A DNA stretch of 64,000 nucleotides from Sipunculus nudus (GCA_026874595.1 CM049315.1:69447916-69511915); one strand, 5' to 3'. Shown: positions 23,838 through 37,300, counted from the stretch's first letter. Numbers and translations are program-made. Notes: generated from the sequence alone by a model not told the origin.

Positions 23838-23884
23838 AGATTGGAAGCCCCCCCCCATTGCAACAGAATATTGCGCCCCTGCCA
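23838..23884. mobile_element. G/C-run-rich non-autonomous repeat, right part
   Basis: Right remnant of the repeat that starts at 20,472. A run of nine C is followed by ATTGCAACAGAATATTGCG and CCCCTG. A similar G/C-rich unit with GACGCCCCTG is at about 28,090-28,210. Confidence 0.5.
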
Positions 23885-25600
23885 CTATTAATTAATTAAT
23901 TTTTGCCTATAAACCAGGTTAAAAAACTATTCTTCTAAATCAATACATATATACATACTGTACACAGACGCAAAAAACTAAGTAAGCTACTTGTTCTTAT
24001 GCTGTTCTTATGCTGTTCTGCATTGTGTTATACATGAGAAGTGGCTTAAATTTCTTATCAAACTTTTCTACTGTCCTACTTTGCGTCAAGGGTGACAGTC
24101 ACTGACAAATGGAAATATGTCTTTATTCGATCATATTATTAAGATTAATTAAAAATCAGTGATGTTTGAGTAGAAAGGATAAATTTTATTTAGTTTTCTG
24201 GAGATATTATGTTGACGCTCTGAATGAGACTTTAAGCAGGGCCTCCGAGAGAAAATTTTCGAGGGGGTACAAAAGGTTTTAAAAAGTATACTAAAGAATG
24301 TTACTGTAACAGAGGAATGCATAGTTTTTCTCCATTTAATGCTTCGTATATTCTCATATATATATATACATGTATATATATATATACCTGATGAAATGAG
24401 CAAAAAATCGTATGGAGGTCCTAACAGGGATCCCTAAAACCTCAAGGCAAGCAGCCTACAAGAGGTTACCCACACTACAGTCTGTGCCTCCCATCCTATA
24501 TGTACTATCAACAAAAATACTGTCACAACAACGACAAAACTAATTAAAACTTGTAATAATAAAAAAATACAGGAACATAATAAGGGGTTAAAATAGTTAA
24601 AATAATGCCGCCACAGCCAAAGTGAGTGCAGATGCGTCAGTGTACATACTTCGACAGGTGTTAGATCAGCAGTGCAAGCTGTATGGAGGACTACTGTGAT
24701 TCTGTGAAAACCTTTTTTTCTTTTGATATACAATAGCTCAAGTTTACATATATCAGCTCACATCATGTTCCACCAAACAGATCAAAGGAACTACTTAAGT
24801 TTTGTTTACTTTTTGGGGAAATTCGCGATGTATAATAAAAACGTTTAATATAAATAAAACCCGACCTATATTTGCTCGTATAAATTTGAATATTTTATTC
24901 ACGCTTCCATACCTAGTAAAAGAATAAATTGAAAACAAACGGCATGTACTTCCGGAATGAAAGACTACGGACCAACGAAAATGAATGCATATAAATATTA
25001 ATTTTGGTTAATTTCTTCCATGCACGGGTCTGTTGTACCAAATAAAAGATTTTTCATTCTGTTATACCGTAACTTTTATGTGCCATCACTATGGAAGTCT
25101 ACTTTCCCAATTATTCTAAAGGGCCTTAAGAATTTCTGACCCATACAGGCCCTTAGGACCCAACGGGTTAAAATCTGTATATATAAACTAGCTAATGCTA
25201 TTAAAAGAAATTAGACTTTAATTTGAGACTTCAACGTCAAGCCTGTTCTTGTGCCTTTGGAAAATTTTGGGCACGAGTACCCATAGGCCCTTCCGATCAC
25301 TTCTATTTAAAACTATAAGCTACACGTGACTTTTTCGAGCTATTTCTTGTGGTTTATCCGAAATTCCTAGGCTAAGATTTTCACTAGGCCCTTTAGGAAA
25401 TTCCTTACCGGTACGGGTTCTTTAATGTAAGCCCCTAAATTTCGATTAAATGCTTCGTAAATGACAAACGTAATGCGCATTGCTTTCGCCTTATATAGGG
25501 CTGTCTTGTCCCATGACATGACCTATGCTTGAGCAGCAGCTTTAAATGAGGATTTGGTGTGGTACATCATAGATACTAGAGGGTGTCATCCTATACTGTT
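23885..25600. other. Gene-poor AT-rich stretch
   Basis: No family match or exon structure is seen. It contains a TA-rich patch near 24,355-24,386 and short ORFs on both strands with no neighbours to support them. It presumably holds further insertions within the split minus-strand L1 element, since the RT halves are much farther apart than in an intact copy. Confidence 0.5.
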
Positions 25601-27110
25601 ACTAAATTGAAACAGTTTTAACTAAGGCCTGGGACTAACAAATGCAATTTTGTGAGAATATTTTACAAAGGCTTAGACTAGATCCGTTATATATTATACA
25701 TGAAGAGATATTATTGTAAAACGCCAGTTTTTAATCAGTACTCAGCTTTTCTCCTTTTTCAAGGATTGTTATAATCGACTATTTTTGAGATGGTGACATT
25801 TCCCCTACATGGTATACATCGTTGAATGAATCAGCTTACAATGGCCCCCACCTTTTTCCAAAAACATTTATAAAATTCTATGTATAAACCATCATTTCCA
25901 GGGGATTTATTATTTTTCATGGATTTAACTACCCTGTCACACTCATCTTAAGTAAGTAGACAATCACATATTATTTTTTGATCATCTGTAAGTTTGACCA
26001 GACTTGGGTTATTAAAAACCATTTGACCTTCAGATAAATATTTTCTCGACATCTACTTTTGTACCTATTTTCATAAAATGGTTTTACTGTTGATAGTATT
26101 TCTGTATTATCATATATAGTGTCTTCAGAGTCCTGTGATTAAAGTTTTAGCATGTTTCTTTACTGCATTTCATTTCTCTATCTAATAAAAATACCTGGAA
26201 CTTCTCACTCTCCATTCTCTCCATCTAACTCTGGCTATAATAATTGTCGCTTCAGCCTTTTTAAGATCTGAACAGTTCAATGTATCTTTTAACTTGAAGG
26301 ATTCTTCAGTATCTGTGTTTTCTCTCTCTAATATGTTATTCTTGAGGGCAATTGATCAATATGATCATTCACTTGCTTCTTAATTTTCTTTGAGTAAACT
26401 ATTGTTTCTATTCTTATAAAATATTTTAATAGGTACCATTTTTATTTGCAATTTGTACTTGCCAATTCTTTACACCATTCATCAATTTTGTATTTATTAT
26501 CAAACATATTGAGGGTCATTGAATAAATCATTGTTAAATTTTCACTATCCGTTCCCTCTTGTGGTCTGCTTCTTATCTTCAAATTTCAAAACTACACCAG
26601 AGTGATCTGTCATAGCAGCTGGGAAAATGTCACAATTATTTACAATATCTTGTTAACCATTAGAAATGAAATGCATGTCTAGTCTGCAATGAATTTCAGG
26701 TTCTTTTTATGTCAGGTAAGCATTTATGTTGTTTCATTCCAAGTTCTTCATATATAAATTAAATTAAGAACAGCTTGACAGATCTTTTACTATATCGACA
26801 ACTTTTACTTTAATTTGTTCTTTTCCTACATCCTGATCAATATTACCAAATACAATATTAAAATCACCCCCTACAAAAGGATTTAAGCTTATTTTTTTTT
26901 TACCTTTTTGAAAAAACAATTTTTTTTCTTGATTTGGGGCATATGAATTACAGAAATATATATCTTGGTCTGTAATTAGTGTTTCTACTATGAGTTTTCT
27001 TCCTTTTCATCACTATAAATTCTTATTTTCTTATAATCTAACCCCGGTTTGAATAAAACAGCAACACCTCTGCTATGATTACTTCCATGGTTATATTATA
27101 TATAACCCCC
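25600..27110 (-). pseudogene. L1-like ORF2 remnant, endonuclease and start of RT
   Basis: On the minus strand the apurinic-type endonuclease of a LINE-1-like ORF2 can be traced in broken frames. NHGSNHSRGVAVLFKPG lies near 27,090-27,040. GDFNIVFGNIDQD (~26,860) is the GDFN motif, and MTDHSGVVLKF (~26,605) is the SDH-type C-terminal motif. The RT N-terminus follows as SMKNNKSPGNDGLYIEF (~25,920-25,870), with a degraded LKNWR further on. Multiple stops and frameshifts show that it is inactive. It is likely one element with the ORF1 piece at 28.6-28.9 kb and the RT piece at 19.6-20.5 kb. Confidence 0.7.
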
Positions 27111-27815
27111 CCCCCCACTCATAACGCCATTGTATTTCACATTATTTGCTACTATATACGTCTCTTATAGAAATATAACATTGGCCTTTTGTCGCCTCGC
27201 CCATGTAAACACTGTCCTCCTTTTCTTTGTATTATTTATCCCTCTGGTATTAAGGATTGTTACTGTGATTTCAAGGAATATATCTTCATGACGTATTATT
27301 TTTTTTTTCAAATAACGTTGGTCGGGCCTTCATATGAAAGGTGACGGTGGATAAATAAAAAGGTGAATCAATTAAGGACAACTAAATGATGCCCGTACAT
27401 TACTCACGGTTGTATTATGTACATCAACATAAATATCGAATACGGACATATAACCATACAGCATACAAATATGACAGTATCTACCCCTGAGTCTTTCACA
27501 ACTACGTCCCACGTGGTAATGTCTACTAATGAGCGACAATAAAGGCTCGGTCACTATCCACACAGTAAACGGCAAAACTGTAATCCGGTTAAACATTACC
27601 AGCGAGGCCCCGATCTGATCACCGATATTAAACCTCAGTAAACAGAACAAGACGAAATTCATTTTAAATAAATAGTACCAATTTTATCAAGCACGGAAAA
27701 TGATGAAATAAAACCCCTAGGGTTGTCGGAAGTTAACTGTAGAGATATATTTTTATCATCATTCACAGTGGCTCATTATTTCTTCCAGGGTGGGGGATGA
27801 CTTTGCATATATATG

Positions 27816-27817
<2 letters not shown>

Positions 27818-27876
<59 letters not shown>
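27818..27876. repeat. (TA)n microsatellite
   Basis: About 58 bp of TA repeats inside the first copy of the direct duplication described next. The second copy (29,259-29,270) has only a short TA run. Confidence 0.9.
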
Positions 27877-27878
<2 letters not shown>

Positions 27879-28061
27879 CAGCGTCTTTGAGTGACATATT
27901 CAACAATATATAAATATATAAAATTATATAATATATACATATAAATCATATTTCAAATAATTATAATGTTTTAGAAAATAAGTTATTTTGTAAATTCTAA
28001 GCAAGGTTTAGATATAACATTTTTTAGTAAATTGATCCAAAGACTTTAATTCTATTTATTA

Positions 28062-28222
28062 ATATATTTCATTTGCGATATCATTATAATATTCTCTGAA
28101 AACTGGGTGGGGGGATGATTACATTTACCATCCCCACCTTGCCAAAAAGTGGGGGGTATACATAGCCCCCCCTCTCCCCCGCCCCCACCCCCTATATTGA
28201 CGCCCCTGATCTTTCGAGTCAT
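28062..28222. mobile_element. G/C-run-rich insertion in the direct duplication
   Basis: A segment with several G runs, then C runs, ending in GACGCCCCTG. It is absent from the second copy of the surrounding duplication, which runs straight from the CTATTTAT motif to TTCTTATTATGC. This absence shows that it is an insertion, or less likely a deletion in the other copy. It resembles the G/C-rich repeat at 20,472/23,838. Confidence 0.55.
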
Positions 28223-28559
28223 TTCTTATTATGCTATGTGATGAAGATCATACGGCGGAATCAGGCAAAACACAGAGAAAAACATACTAGTTAAGTTCTT
28301 ATTCTCTTAAACTGTGCAGTAGTATAAACGCTTGAAGTGCTATATGTCGCAGAAGTTTCTAGTATCAATAACTTTTTTTACAGCACTTATAGTCTGCTTA
28401 TAGATCTGAAGAAAACAAACTGTTATTGTATCTATTATTTCAGTCTTTATTATTAAATAATGAACAGATTCAATTTAACACCTCTGAAAATAAACAAACA
28501 CTGTCCAAAAACATTGCACCCAAACTCGTCTTAGGTAGAGCTGCGGTCATGAGCATTTA

Positions 28560-28920
28560 TGAGTGTGGTCCCTGGCCGTTCGGCCTCTGGGCGATTCTTC
28601 AATCCAGGGCTTGGGCCACGTTTAAGCTGGTTTATCATTTCGAGCGCTTCTGGCTTTGCCTTGTATTGCAACCAGGTGTCAATTCATTATTAGATTCCCT
28701 CGGCGGAACACGGCTTTCTTCTGGTCATTATATGCAGCCTCAGTCTGCGGTTGCGCCCTTTTCTTTTCTTTAGCTCATAATCTGCTTTTGTAAGGTCTTC
28801 GAACATTTCCATTCCGGCGCCTTCTACTCTGTTCAGCTGACTCTTTGCATTCTTCACTATTGTATTTCTATCATTTCTTTAACAAATTTAGCAATTATTT
28901 GCCTCTGTTTATTTGGTAGT
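28560..28920 (-). pseudogene. L1-like ORF1 fragment
   Basis: On the minus strand, broken frames read PNKQRQIIAKFVKEM, then NAKSQLNRVEGAGMEMFEDL followed by TKADYELKKRK, and KKAVFRRGNL. This order resembles the C-terminal part of L1 ORF1 RNA-binding proteins, which often end with a KLYxxG-type segment. It lies 5' of the endonuclease remnant on the same strand, as ORF1 should. Frameshifts and stops break it. The assignment is less sure than the ORF2 parts. Confidence 0.5.
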
Positions 28921-29212
28921 CGTTATCTGATATCATCTTGATCATGACAGTGTACACTGCTACCTGATTTAGAATGGAACTAGTATTTAAGTCTAGAAGA
29001 AATAACATTGTTTATGAACAAATTAATGAATCCACAACTAAATGAATAAACCAATAAATAGATAAATGATAAATCACTCGAAAAAAAATAATATCAAGAA
29101 CGATAAAAAATAATATACGGGGTGAAATCAAAATGATAAAAATTATATTCCTTATCAACCTGCAGCTATGCAGAAAATGAAATGCTACTCTCTTTACAAA
29201 GCTTTATTAAGA

Positions 29213-29595
29213 GGGTTTTATCAAGCACGGAAAATGATGAAATAATACCCCAAAGTATATATATATATACATTTTTCAGCGTCTTTGAGTGACATATTCA
29301 ACTATATATAAATATATAAAATTATATAATATATTTATAAATCATATTTCAAATAATTATGTTTTAGAAAATAAGTTATTTTGTAAATTCTAAGCAAGGT
29401 TTAGATATAACTTTTTTTAATTGATCCAAAGACTTTAATTCTATTTATAAATTTCTTATTATGCTATTTGATGAAGATCCTACGGCGGAATCAGGTAAAA
29501 CACAGGAGAAAAACATACTTGTTAAGTTCTTATTCTCTTAACTGTGTAGTAGTATAAACGCTTGAAGTGCTAAATGTCGCATAAGTTTCTTGTCA
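29213..29595. repeat. Direct duplication, copy 2
   Basis: Second copy of the 27,680-28,345 segment, shorter because it lacks the G/C-rich insertion and most of the TA array. Divergence between copies is moderate. Confidence 0.8.
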
Positions 29596-29599
29596 TCTA

Positions 29600-30680
29600 G
29601 TCAAAGAAACGCCCGAATGTTTGGAGCCTCCTGTCATATCTGTTCTCCAAGTTAAAACAGTATGTAAATAACATTAGGCTGACGTTTCAAGATTGTAAAA
29701 GGTAAACTTTCAGAAGCATGCTTCACTTATGCTGATACTCGATCTGCCTTTACATTCAGTAGTTTACTACGGGGGGAGGGGGGGGGGAGCAGAACTTGCC
29801 TAAAAGAAGTAGAACTTGCAGGAGTGACTTTATAACTCATCATTAGCCACAAGGTCCAGGATTTATAAAGAAAACACTATAAAACATGAACTTTTTGAAG
29901 CAATTTCCATAAATCTCAATATCTGCCCTTTACAGCCACAGTATATGATAAAAATCATTCCGAGTCAAACATTGAGAAAATCAAGTTTCATTCATTCTAA
30001 TTTGCTCAACTTTTACTATATTACAGGGAAAATAATAATTTTGTTGATTCTAAGTTTTCTTCTTTAAAAAAGGGTATTAGATTTGTAGGAATGGTTTTCT
30101 TTTTTTGGTCATTCCATGTGAAATCAACAAATACCTCCTGAATGACCATCTCTGATTTGCCTAATACTTCGTGTTGATACTTTCGGTTTTCCCAAAAGCA
30201 AATGTGCAAAATTTTAAGCCATGTATCTGCAAAAGTTTTGTAAATTAGGAGACTTTAACCTAAAAAAACGGGCATGCCCTAATTTTCTTGGGGGGGGGGT
30301 AATGTTGCTAAAATATCACAAGTTCCCTTAAGTAATATCTTTTCTAACTATTCAAACGAATGAAGCCTTTAGGGGTTGTTCTACACTATACGCTATCTAC
30401 GCCCCTAGGGGTTCGGACATGACTGCTGCAACTGCCTGCTCATGCCGGAGTTTTCCACTGATGTACTGATTGATAATTCTTATTTCCTCTGAATAAATCA
30501 CAAATAAACAGACAAAACATATATTGAACATAAAAGAAAATATGCAGGGAATCCTCACCATTAACATTCAGACGTATCACATTAAATGTTGCAGGAATAC
30601 AAACAATACAAAAGTACCGGTATATAATGAACAACCATAATAATGGAGAGGATATTATGAGATCAACCGGGTACAACCAT
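29600..30680. other. Spacer without recognised gene
   Basis: A G-rich run lies at 29,770-29,788 and a G run at 30,289. Short ORFs on the minus strand lack support. A short patch near 30,463-30,515 (CTTATTTCCTCTGAATAA) is also found near 14,405, so it is a dispersed repeat. Confidence 0.5.
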
Positions 30681-30689
30681 GTGCGACAG

Positions 30690-32260
30690 TTTCATATGGG
30701 CTGCACAGCATTAGGACACATGGAAAGCCCGGAAGAGAGTGGTGGCAAGTCGACCTGGGCCAGACACACGTGATTTAGCGGATAGCAACATAGGTGAACA
30801 GTCCAAGAAATGCACTGTAGAGTAAATAGGATTTGTTTAGCAATTTCCCTTTTAGTTATCCTGCCACTAAATAAAATGCCATCAAAATACGTTTACAACT
30901 TCACTGCTTTACAGGGTTGACTATATTATATAATATAATTGCCTTAAAAGAACTGGGTTTTAATGCCACATACAGCATCACTGAGATTATAATTATTGTA
31001 ACCGGGTCTGGCACAGGGTCTGGCTTATTACAGACACAAGTAATGGGACGACCAATTCAGCCTTGAATATATTGTACACGGAATCGGATGGACCTGGTAA
31101 AATGAATGGAAACAACACTGGTGGAATGAAAAAGGAAAGGACACCAGGTATAATAAGCTGCATATTCTTAGAGATTTTTCTTCTTTTGAGAACATTTAGA
31201 AGTTAGCAATCTTATTTTAAATACTGACATCTCCTCGCGTTATTCACGGAAAGTAATGTTTTAATACTTTTACAGACTGTGGCTACAATATGGATTCCCC
31301 CTTAAATAACAACAAACCAGTAGGTGCTTAAGCTTGTCATACACGGTGAAAAGCTGGGGCAATAAAGAATAAACAATTAAATGCAACGAATGTAAATAAT
31401 CTATCCTGAGGCCTCCTGACGAGAACAAAAGGCACTACAGGAATGGCAAAACGACCATATTAAAATGTAGGGGAGGTGAGTACTTTAATTGTTTGGAATT
31501 TGAAAAGTACGATTGTATTGATAATAATAGTTTTGTGAATGACATTCACCAGTCAGAGCAAGGTCTTGTGTAAAGAGCGAAAACAAATTATGACCCGTGA
31601 TTTGTGGTCGTTGTTTTGGTGCCTAAAGCGAGTTGGTCGTTAGGCGAATTAGTTTTTACACCACTGTCACTGGTTTTTTTGCAATGTCATTTGTTCTTTT
31701 GATGTAAAACCAATTCCTATAATGACATTATCTGTGGGTACCCTCTTCTTTTAGTTTAGATATTTTATGGCAACAAAGATGCAAAGACCATAGTAACAGT
31801 CACCCTGTCGATTTCCATAGTAACACATTATCTGCACGTGAGGGTAGAGTCCTTCAGGAATATTAATAACTTGGGTGAGAAAACCTGTGCTAGTTTTGAG
31901 CTGTAAGGATGCAGACTCCGAATCTGCTTGGCTAAAGAGAGAAGGACATTCATCAGTTCTTGAGATCGGCATTTACCTGTTGCAATGTCATTTATTCATG
32001 ATGTAAAACCTATTTCTACAATGACATTACCTGTGGGTATACCCTCTTCTTTTAGTTAAGATATTTAATGGTAACAAAGATGCAAGGACCATAGTCACAG
32101 TCACCCTGCCGATTTCCATAGTAACACATTATCTGTGCATGAGGGTGGAAACCTTCAGGAATGTTAATATCGTGGGTGAGATAACCTGTGCTAGTTTTGA
32201 GCTGTATGTATGCAGACTCTGATTCTACTGGCTAATCAGAGAAGGACGTAGGCCGGCATT
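30690..32260 (+). pseudogene. Decayed F5/8C (discoidin) domain gene fragment
   Basis: A partial, broken copy of the discoidin gene at 34.3-37.9 kb. The end of its exon 3 is at about 30,692-30,790 (EWWQVDLGQTHVI, then TAG where a Gln codon is expected). Exon 4 is at about 31,017-31,135 (GLAYY, soon followed by a stop). Exon 5 is present twice, at about 31,755-31,925 and 32,055-32,215. The first exon 5 has TAA inside the ELYGC ending; the second is still open to its TGA. The intron between exons 4 and 5 also aligns (31,300-31,470 to 37,055-37,220). Exons 1 and 2 were not found. It is a tandem duplicate that decayed, with a later duplication of its last exon. Confidence 0.85.
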
Positions 32261-34296
32261 TCCCTTTGAAGTAGACGTCAGAAAAGACTTCAATAATTGG
32301 ATAACAATTTAATTTTGTATATTCTTATGGTTTCTGTTGTGTCTGTCGTGTCTGTCCCATCACCATAATAAAGATTTGTAAAAAATAACTGTTCAAATAA
32401 ATAATATTTTTGTTGCATCATTCTAATCATGTAGTAAGACCCAAAATAACCATTATTTTGATCACATAAAACTTGTATTTTACCATTACGGCCTTTATAG
32501 TACAAGAAATAAAATATCGTTCCTGATCAATATTCGTTAATCAGAGTACGGATCAAATCATATTGGTTAAAGTTCCAATTCAAATTTAAATTAAATGAAG
32601 TTTTTGCTGAACAATTCTACAAAGTTCCTGATAGAAACTGTCAATGTCAGTAGAAGTGTATACCTACCAGGTCGTCGTTAATTATGTTTTCCACTACAAT
32701 ATGTGAAATAAAACATTATTCCATGCGTCGATATACCTATTATATAGTTCTATTTGTGGAACTTCTGTGCTTGCTCCTATACAGACAACATGTTAACCTG
32801 AATCAGTGAATTACATATATTTGGATATCAGTGCTTCATAATCAGTTGGCGATCATCAGTTTGTAAGTCTCTGTTGTAAAGCTATTTGAATAAACCTGTG
32901 TTCTAACCATTAAAAAAAAAACTACAATAAGCTGTCCATGCTGTTTAATGGTAAGGAAAATTGTGATTTACCATGGAAATTTCAGTTTGTATGAGATTCC
33001 CAGTGGAGATAAACACATGAAATGGATCTTCGCAATGTATAAAGTATTGCTGGGCAGATGGTCTCTCTAAAACTGATGGTAACCACACTGTTATATTGAC
33101 TAATGAGATATTTCTCTCTAATGAACTCTTAAATATATACTGCTTTCTGTATGATATGCAGATGTTTGTCGTTTGCCTGTGTAGAAAATGTGTCCATGAC
33201 AGCTTAGGATGGTTTTGGAGAAATGTGTGAACACATGGGTATGTAACAACTATGTAATGACACGTCTGTTGGTCTTGATAGTAAGGCAGAATTAGCACGG
33301 CACACATGGCAAGTCTCTGCTGAACATTTGCTATGCCATATCATGTATGGAAAGCATATATTGTGGTCTGCAGTGCAAACTTTATGTTTTTCAGTCACAC
33401 AATTTAGTATCATAGAACCAAACGTCATTCTGACTATTTGAGTCTAGTTAATACAAGAGGAACCCAAGAGTATTCTCCTAATTCATGCAATCATGGAAAG
33501 ATTTTTATTCATGAGAAAACGTAAATGTTCTTCAACTAGGGCAGAGTTTCATTGTTTCACTTCAAAGTAGTGAAAATTCGCATAACTTTATTTCAAAGAC
33601 ATAAACTTTGGTACATGTGCCCTGTAGAGAGTAACCACTGGAGCTTAAACCCTAGCACTAGTTGACAGCTTTAAGGCTTCTCACTTTGGATTTCTGTTGT
33701 CGAAACATATCTTTATAGTTTAGATATTTAAGATACTTTTATGTACCTAGGACAATATGACATTCCGTGCGACCTGGAGTCTGCCTTGCCACGCACAAGT
33801 AATCTGAAAGACTAAGTACGGGACAATAAAAAAATGGCAATGATTGGTGTTTGAAATGGAATGTCATGTGAAAGTCGACAGTCCCTAACCCATGATTCTC
33901 CACACAGATAATAAGGGTCTAGCAAATAAGTCACATTTCCAAACGAACGCCAAGATAAACACGTAACATGAATAGACTGTGGCTTTATAATCAGGAATGT
34001 ATATGGTAGGACATATTGGATTGTACACAATTTCCCTATGGTATGCCATGTGCATTTTATATGAGTAACAATAGAGTCATGCATATCTGTCTGTGGTTGA
34101 CGTGCAGCCTCCAAGGCCGATAGGTGTTTGTAATAATGTTATGTATTGTTTTAAAAGCTTAAGTTTAATTTTATTTTAAATTTACCTTCAACAGATAACC
34201 CATTATGCACGCATAGATACATAATCGATAGTAAAGTAACGGTCCATTTGCAGAGTCGGCGAGAAACCTATCTTTAATGAAAGACATTCACGGATA
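32261..34296. other. Intergenic stretch before the discoidin gene
   Basis: AT-rich, with no family match, no array and no consistent exon signals on either strand. Open frames of 70-120 codons on the minus strand overlap each other and show no recognisable motif. The promoter of the discoidin gene would lie at its right end. A weak TAAAG/AATGAAAG context precedes the start codon, but no clear TATA box is seen. Confidence 0.5.
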
Positions 34297-34338
34297 GTGC
34301 GGTACCTACCGAAGGAACCTGTACAGTTGTTGTTCGCG

Positions 34339-37300
34339 ATGATTGATTCATTTATGACCTTAGGTCAACTGATCGTCTTATTTTTTAATCTTAGTTTTAA
34401 TACGTTGAGCGGATGTCTCGGCCTCATCTCCAGAGAAAAATTTCGAAGGGAATTAGTCAAACTGCCGTCTGACGCTGTGTTAACGACGGCAACAAACAAA
34501 ATCACGTGTTTGGCTGCTTGCGGGAGAAGTGCTTGGTGTTCAGGAGGAGAGTACCATCAGCATTCAAACACCTGCAAACTTTATCAGAGTTTATCCGTCA
34601 ACATAGATGGTGGGGCGGTAAGGATATATGTCAAAGTAAGTGTGTGTCTGCAGTTGTGTGTTTGCAGGTGAAAGACAGAAAATAAAAAAAAATTATTTGA
34701 GAGAACAATGAATATACGTGCTGGTGGTAATGGTTATTTGATAGTGTACATCGGCGAAATCCCTGAGACGCCGTTTCCATATGGCGTAGGTTTTAACAAA
34801 GAGGCACCTTATGGAGTATCTTAAGTTCTAGAGATTGCGATAATGACATATAAACAAACAGGCAGAGAGATACCATTGTACTTAAAAAATTAATGCTGTT
34901 CACTTGTTGCAGTGTTTTCGAAAGTTGTAGTATGGTTGGATATATATGTGTATTCTTATTCTTTACAAACTGACTCGTTCAACGTTACGTTATATCATTT
35001 TTGCTCGTTTTCACAAGGTTCATATGAATAAAAAAGTAGAAAATCTTCGCCATTATGGTTTAAATACAATGCAAAGATGTAACATTTTATACTTCAATAT
35101 ACACAACATATATTCTAGGCTATATTCCTCGATACCTATAAAATATGTCTTCCGCTTTTTAACCTATTTTTTTGCAGCTCAAGTCGAAACCAAGCAACGA
35201 AGGTATGTATACACATTGTCAAACACAAACGGTGCATTCTTTTTTTTTCTACGTAAACAATACAGTAAATCCTCATCCGACTTCCACGATGGTAGCTCGA
35301 TACCCTTAAATGAAAAACCACTATTCTGTCCCTGGAGCAAATATGACATCCAAACAGCTACCTTGAATAAGCTTGTAAGGATGGTTGTCCAACCATGTTA
35401 TTTGTGTTGATATGGCTGAGTTGGTCTATATATTAAATCACTAAGTTGTTTGTGTTGACATTTCGTCTGTTGATGTTTAAAGACTTCATCAGAATGCTAC
35501 ATGTCTCCGCTAATGGCTGTTCAACCATGTTATTTGTGCTGATATGGCTGAATTGGTCTATATATTAAATCACTAAGTTGTTTGTGTTGACATTTCGTCT
35601 GTTGATGTCTAAAGACTTCATCAGAATGCTACATGTCTCCGCTAGTTGGAGTTTTGATGCGAATGTTGTATAACTCAAGCCGGTCTTAAGGGAATTTAGC
35701 TTAAACTATTTAATGTCAGATTTTTACAACTCACCAGGTGCTGCCCGTCTGTTAATCATTTCAGCACCTAATTGTGGGGCCTACCCCTCGGCCCTCGGAA
35801 TTGGCGACCCCGGCATTATCCCTGACTCGGCCTTTCAGGCCAGTAGTACCGACCTCAGGCCGTATGCAGCTCCGAATGGGAGGATTTGTAGTGATTGTGA
35901 TTCGTGGTGCACAGCAGTAGGGCACATAGCAATACCCGGAAAAGAGTGGTGGCAAGTCGACCTTGGTCAGACACACGTCATTCAGAGGGTCTCGATAAAA
36001 GTAAACAGTCAAAAAACATACTGTAAAGAAAACAGGGTTTATTTGGCAGGTTACCTGGAAGTTACCTTAACACCCAATAAAATGCCATCTAAAGCCGTTC
36101 TTAGCCGCATTAAATGATTGATTATATTATATTGTATAACTGCCGTAAAAGGAATGGATTCTAATGCCACATACCGCAATGAGCTTGTTATTATTGTAAC
36201 CTTTTTATTTCTGCACCACAGGGTCTGGCTTATTACAGACACCAGTACTGGGTCAACCGATTCAGCCTTGAATATTCTGAACACGGAATCAGATGGACCA
36301 CGTACAGCACTGGTGGAGTGAAAAAGGTAAGAATACCAGGTAAAATAAGTACCCCATTCTTAGAGATTTTCTACTTCTGATAACAATTATAAGGTAGTAT
36401 TGACTTTTCCTCGAATTATCCATCGACAGTTATTTCACTACTTTCACTGACTCCGGCTTCAATAATTGACCTATCCATGAACTCTATGCGACCATAATCG
36501 CATATTCTTTCAATGAATAAACATAAGCATGGGACTAAGGAGCAACCAATCAGGTGACCTGAAACATTGTAAAGCGTCAATCATCTGAAAAAAAAAAAAC
36601 AAAATGTTGCATAATTTGACAGAGCTCTGTCAAACAGAATACGTGTAGTCTGTAAATACTACCAGTACCCATGTCTTCATATTTTCCAGAATATTTTATT
36701 ATACGAAGGAGACAGTATAAAAAGTTTCTAGGCCATAGGTTGTGGGAGCCATTCCTCCGACTACCGAGTGAATAATAATGTATTACCTGGCACATAATTC
36801 GTATGGGACAAATAATCCAATATATATTGCAACACAGTTCATAAATGACTGCGATATAGTAAACAATGGTCAGATGATACCAGTTGATGACGTCAGCAAT
36901 ACGACGTCATGCGCCATCGCCCTTTGTGACGTCATTATTATGTTTTAATCATCTCTCATTACCATGGGCATGGAAGTCCATATATGTAGGAGCGTTTTGG
37001 GGGCTCATTATAAAAATAAGTTAAAAGGGCGGAGCATTTGGGCTGTGGTGGATAGGTCAATTCCCCCTAAAGTGACAACAAACAACCAGGTGAATAATGG
37101 CTGCCATACACGGTGAAGCGCTTGGGAAATAGAGTATAAGCAATGCAAAGAATCCAAGTAATCTGTCAATAGGCCTCGTCACGAGGACAAAAGTCACCGC
37201 AGGAAGGGCTAAACATTATATGTTGTTTGCAGCGTAAATTAATCATCTTGGATATATGTTTAGAAAGTTAAAAGGAGAGAGATACCATTAACAATAAAAT

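Larger units (their letters stand above)
27680..28345. repeat. Direct duplication, copy 1 (copy 2 at 29,213-29,595)
   Basis: Shared motifs in the same order are ATCAAGCACGGAAAATGATG, CAGCGTCTTTGAGTGACATA, AAGCAAGGTTTAGATATAAC and ATGTCGCA, followed by AAGTTTCT. The first copy has an extra G/C-rich segment (about 28,062-28,222) and a longer TA array that the second lacks. Confidence 0.8.

Noticed and set aside
28426-28773. A plus-strand 115-codon gene
   Set aside because: The opposite strand reads as an L1 ORF1-like fragment over much of the same span, and the plus frame has no motif.
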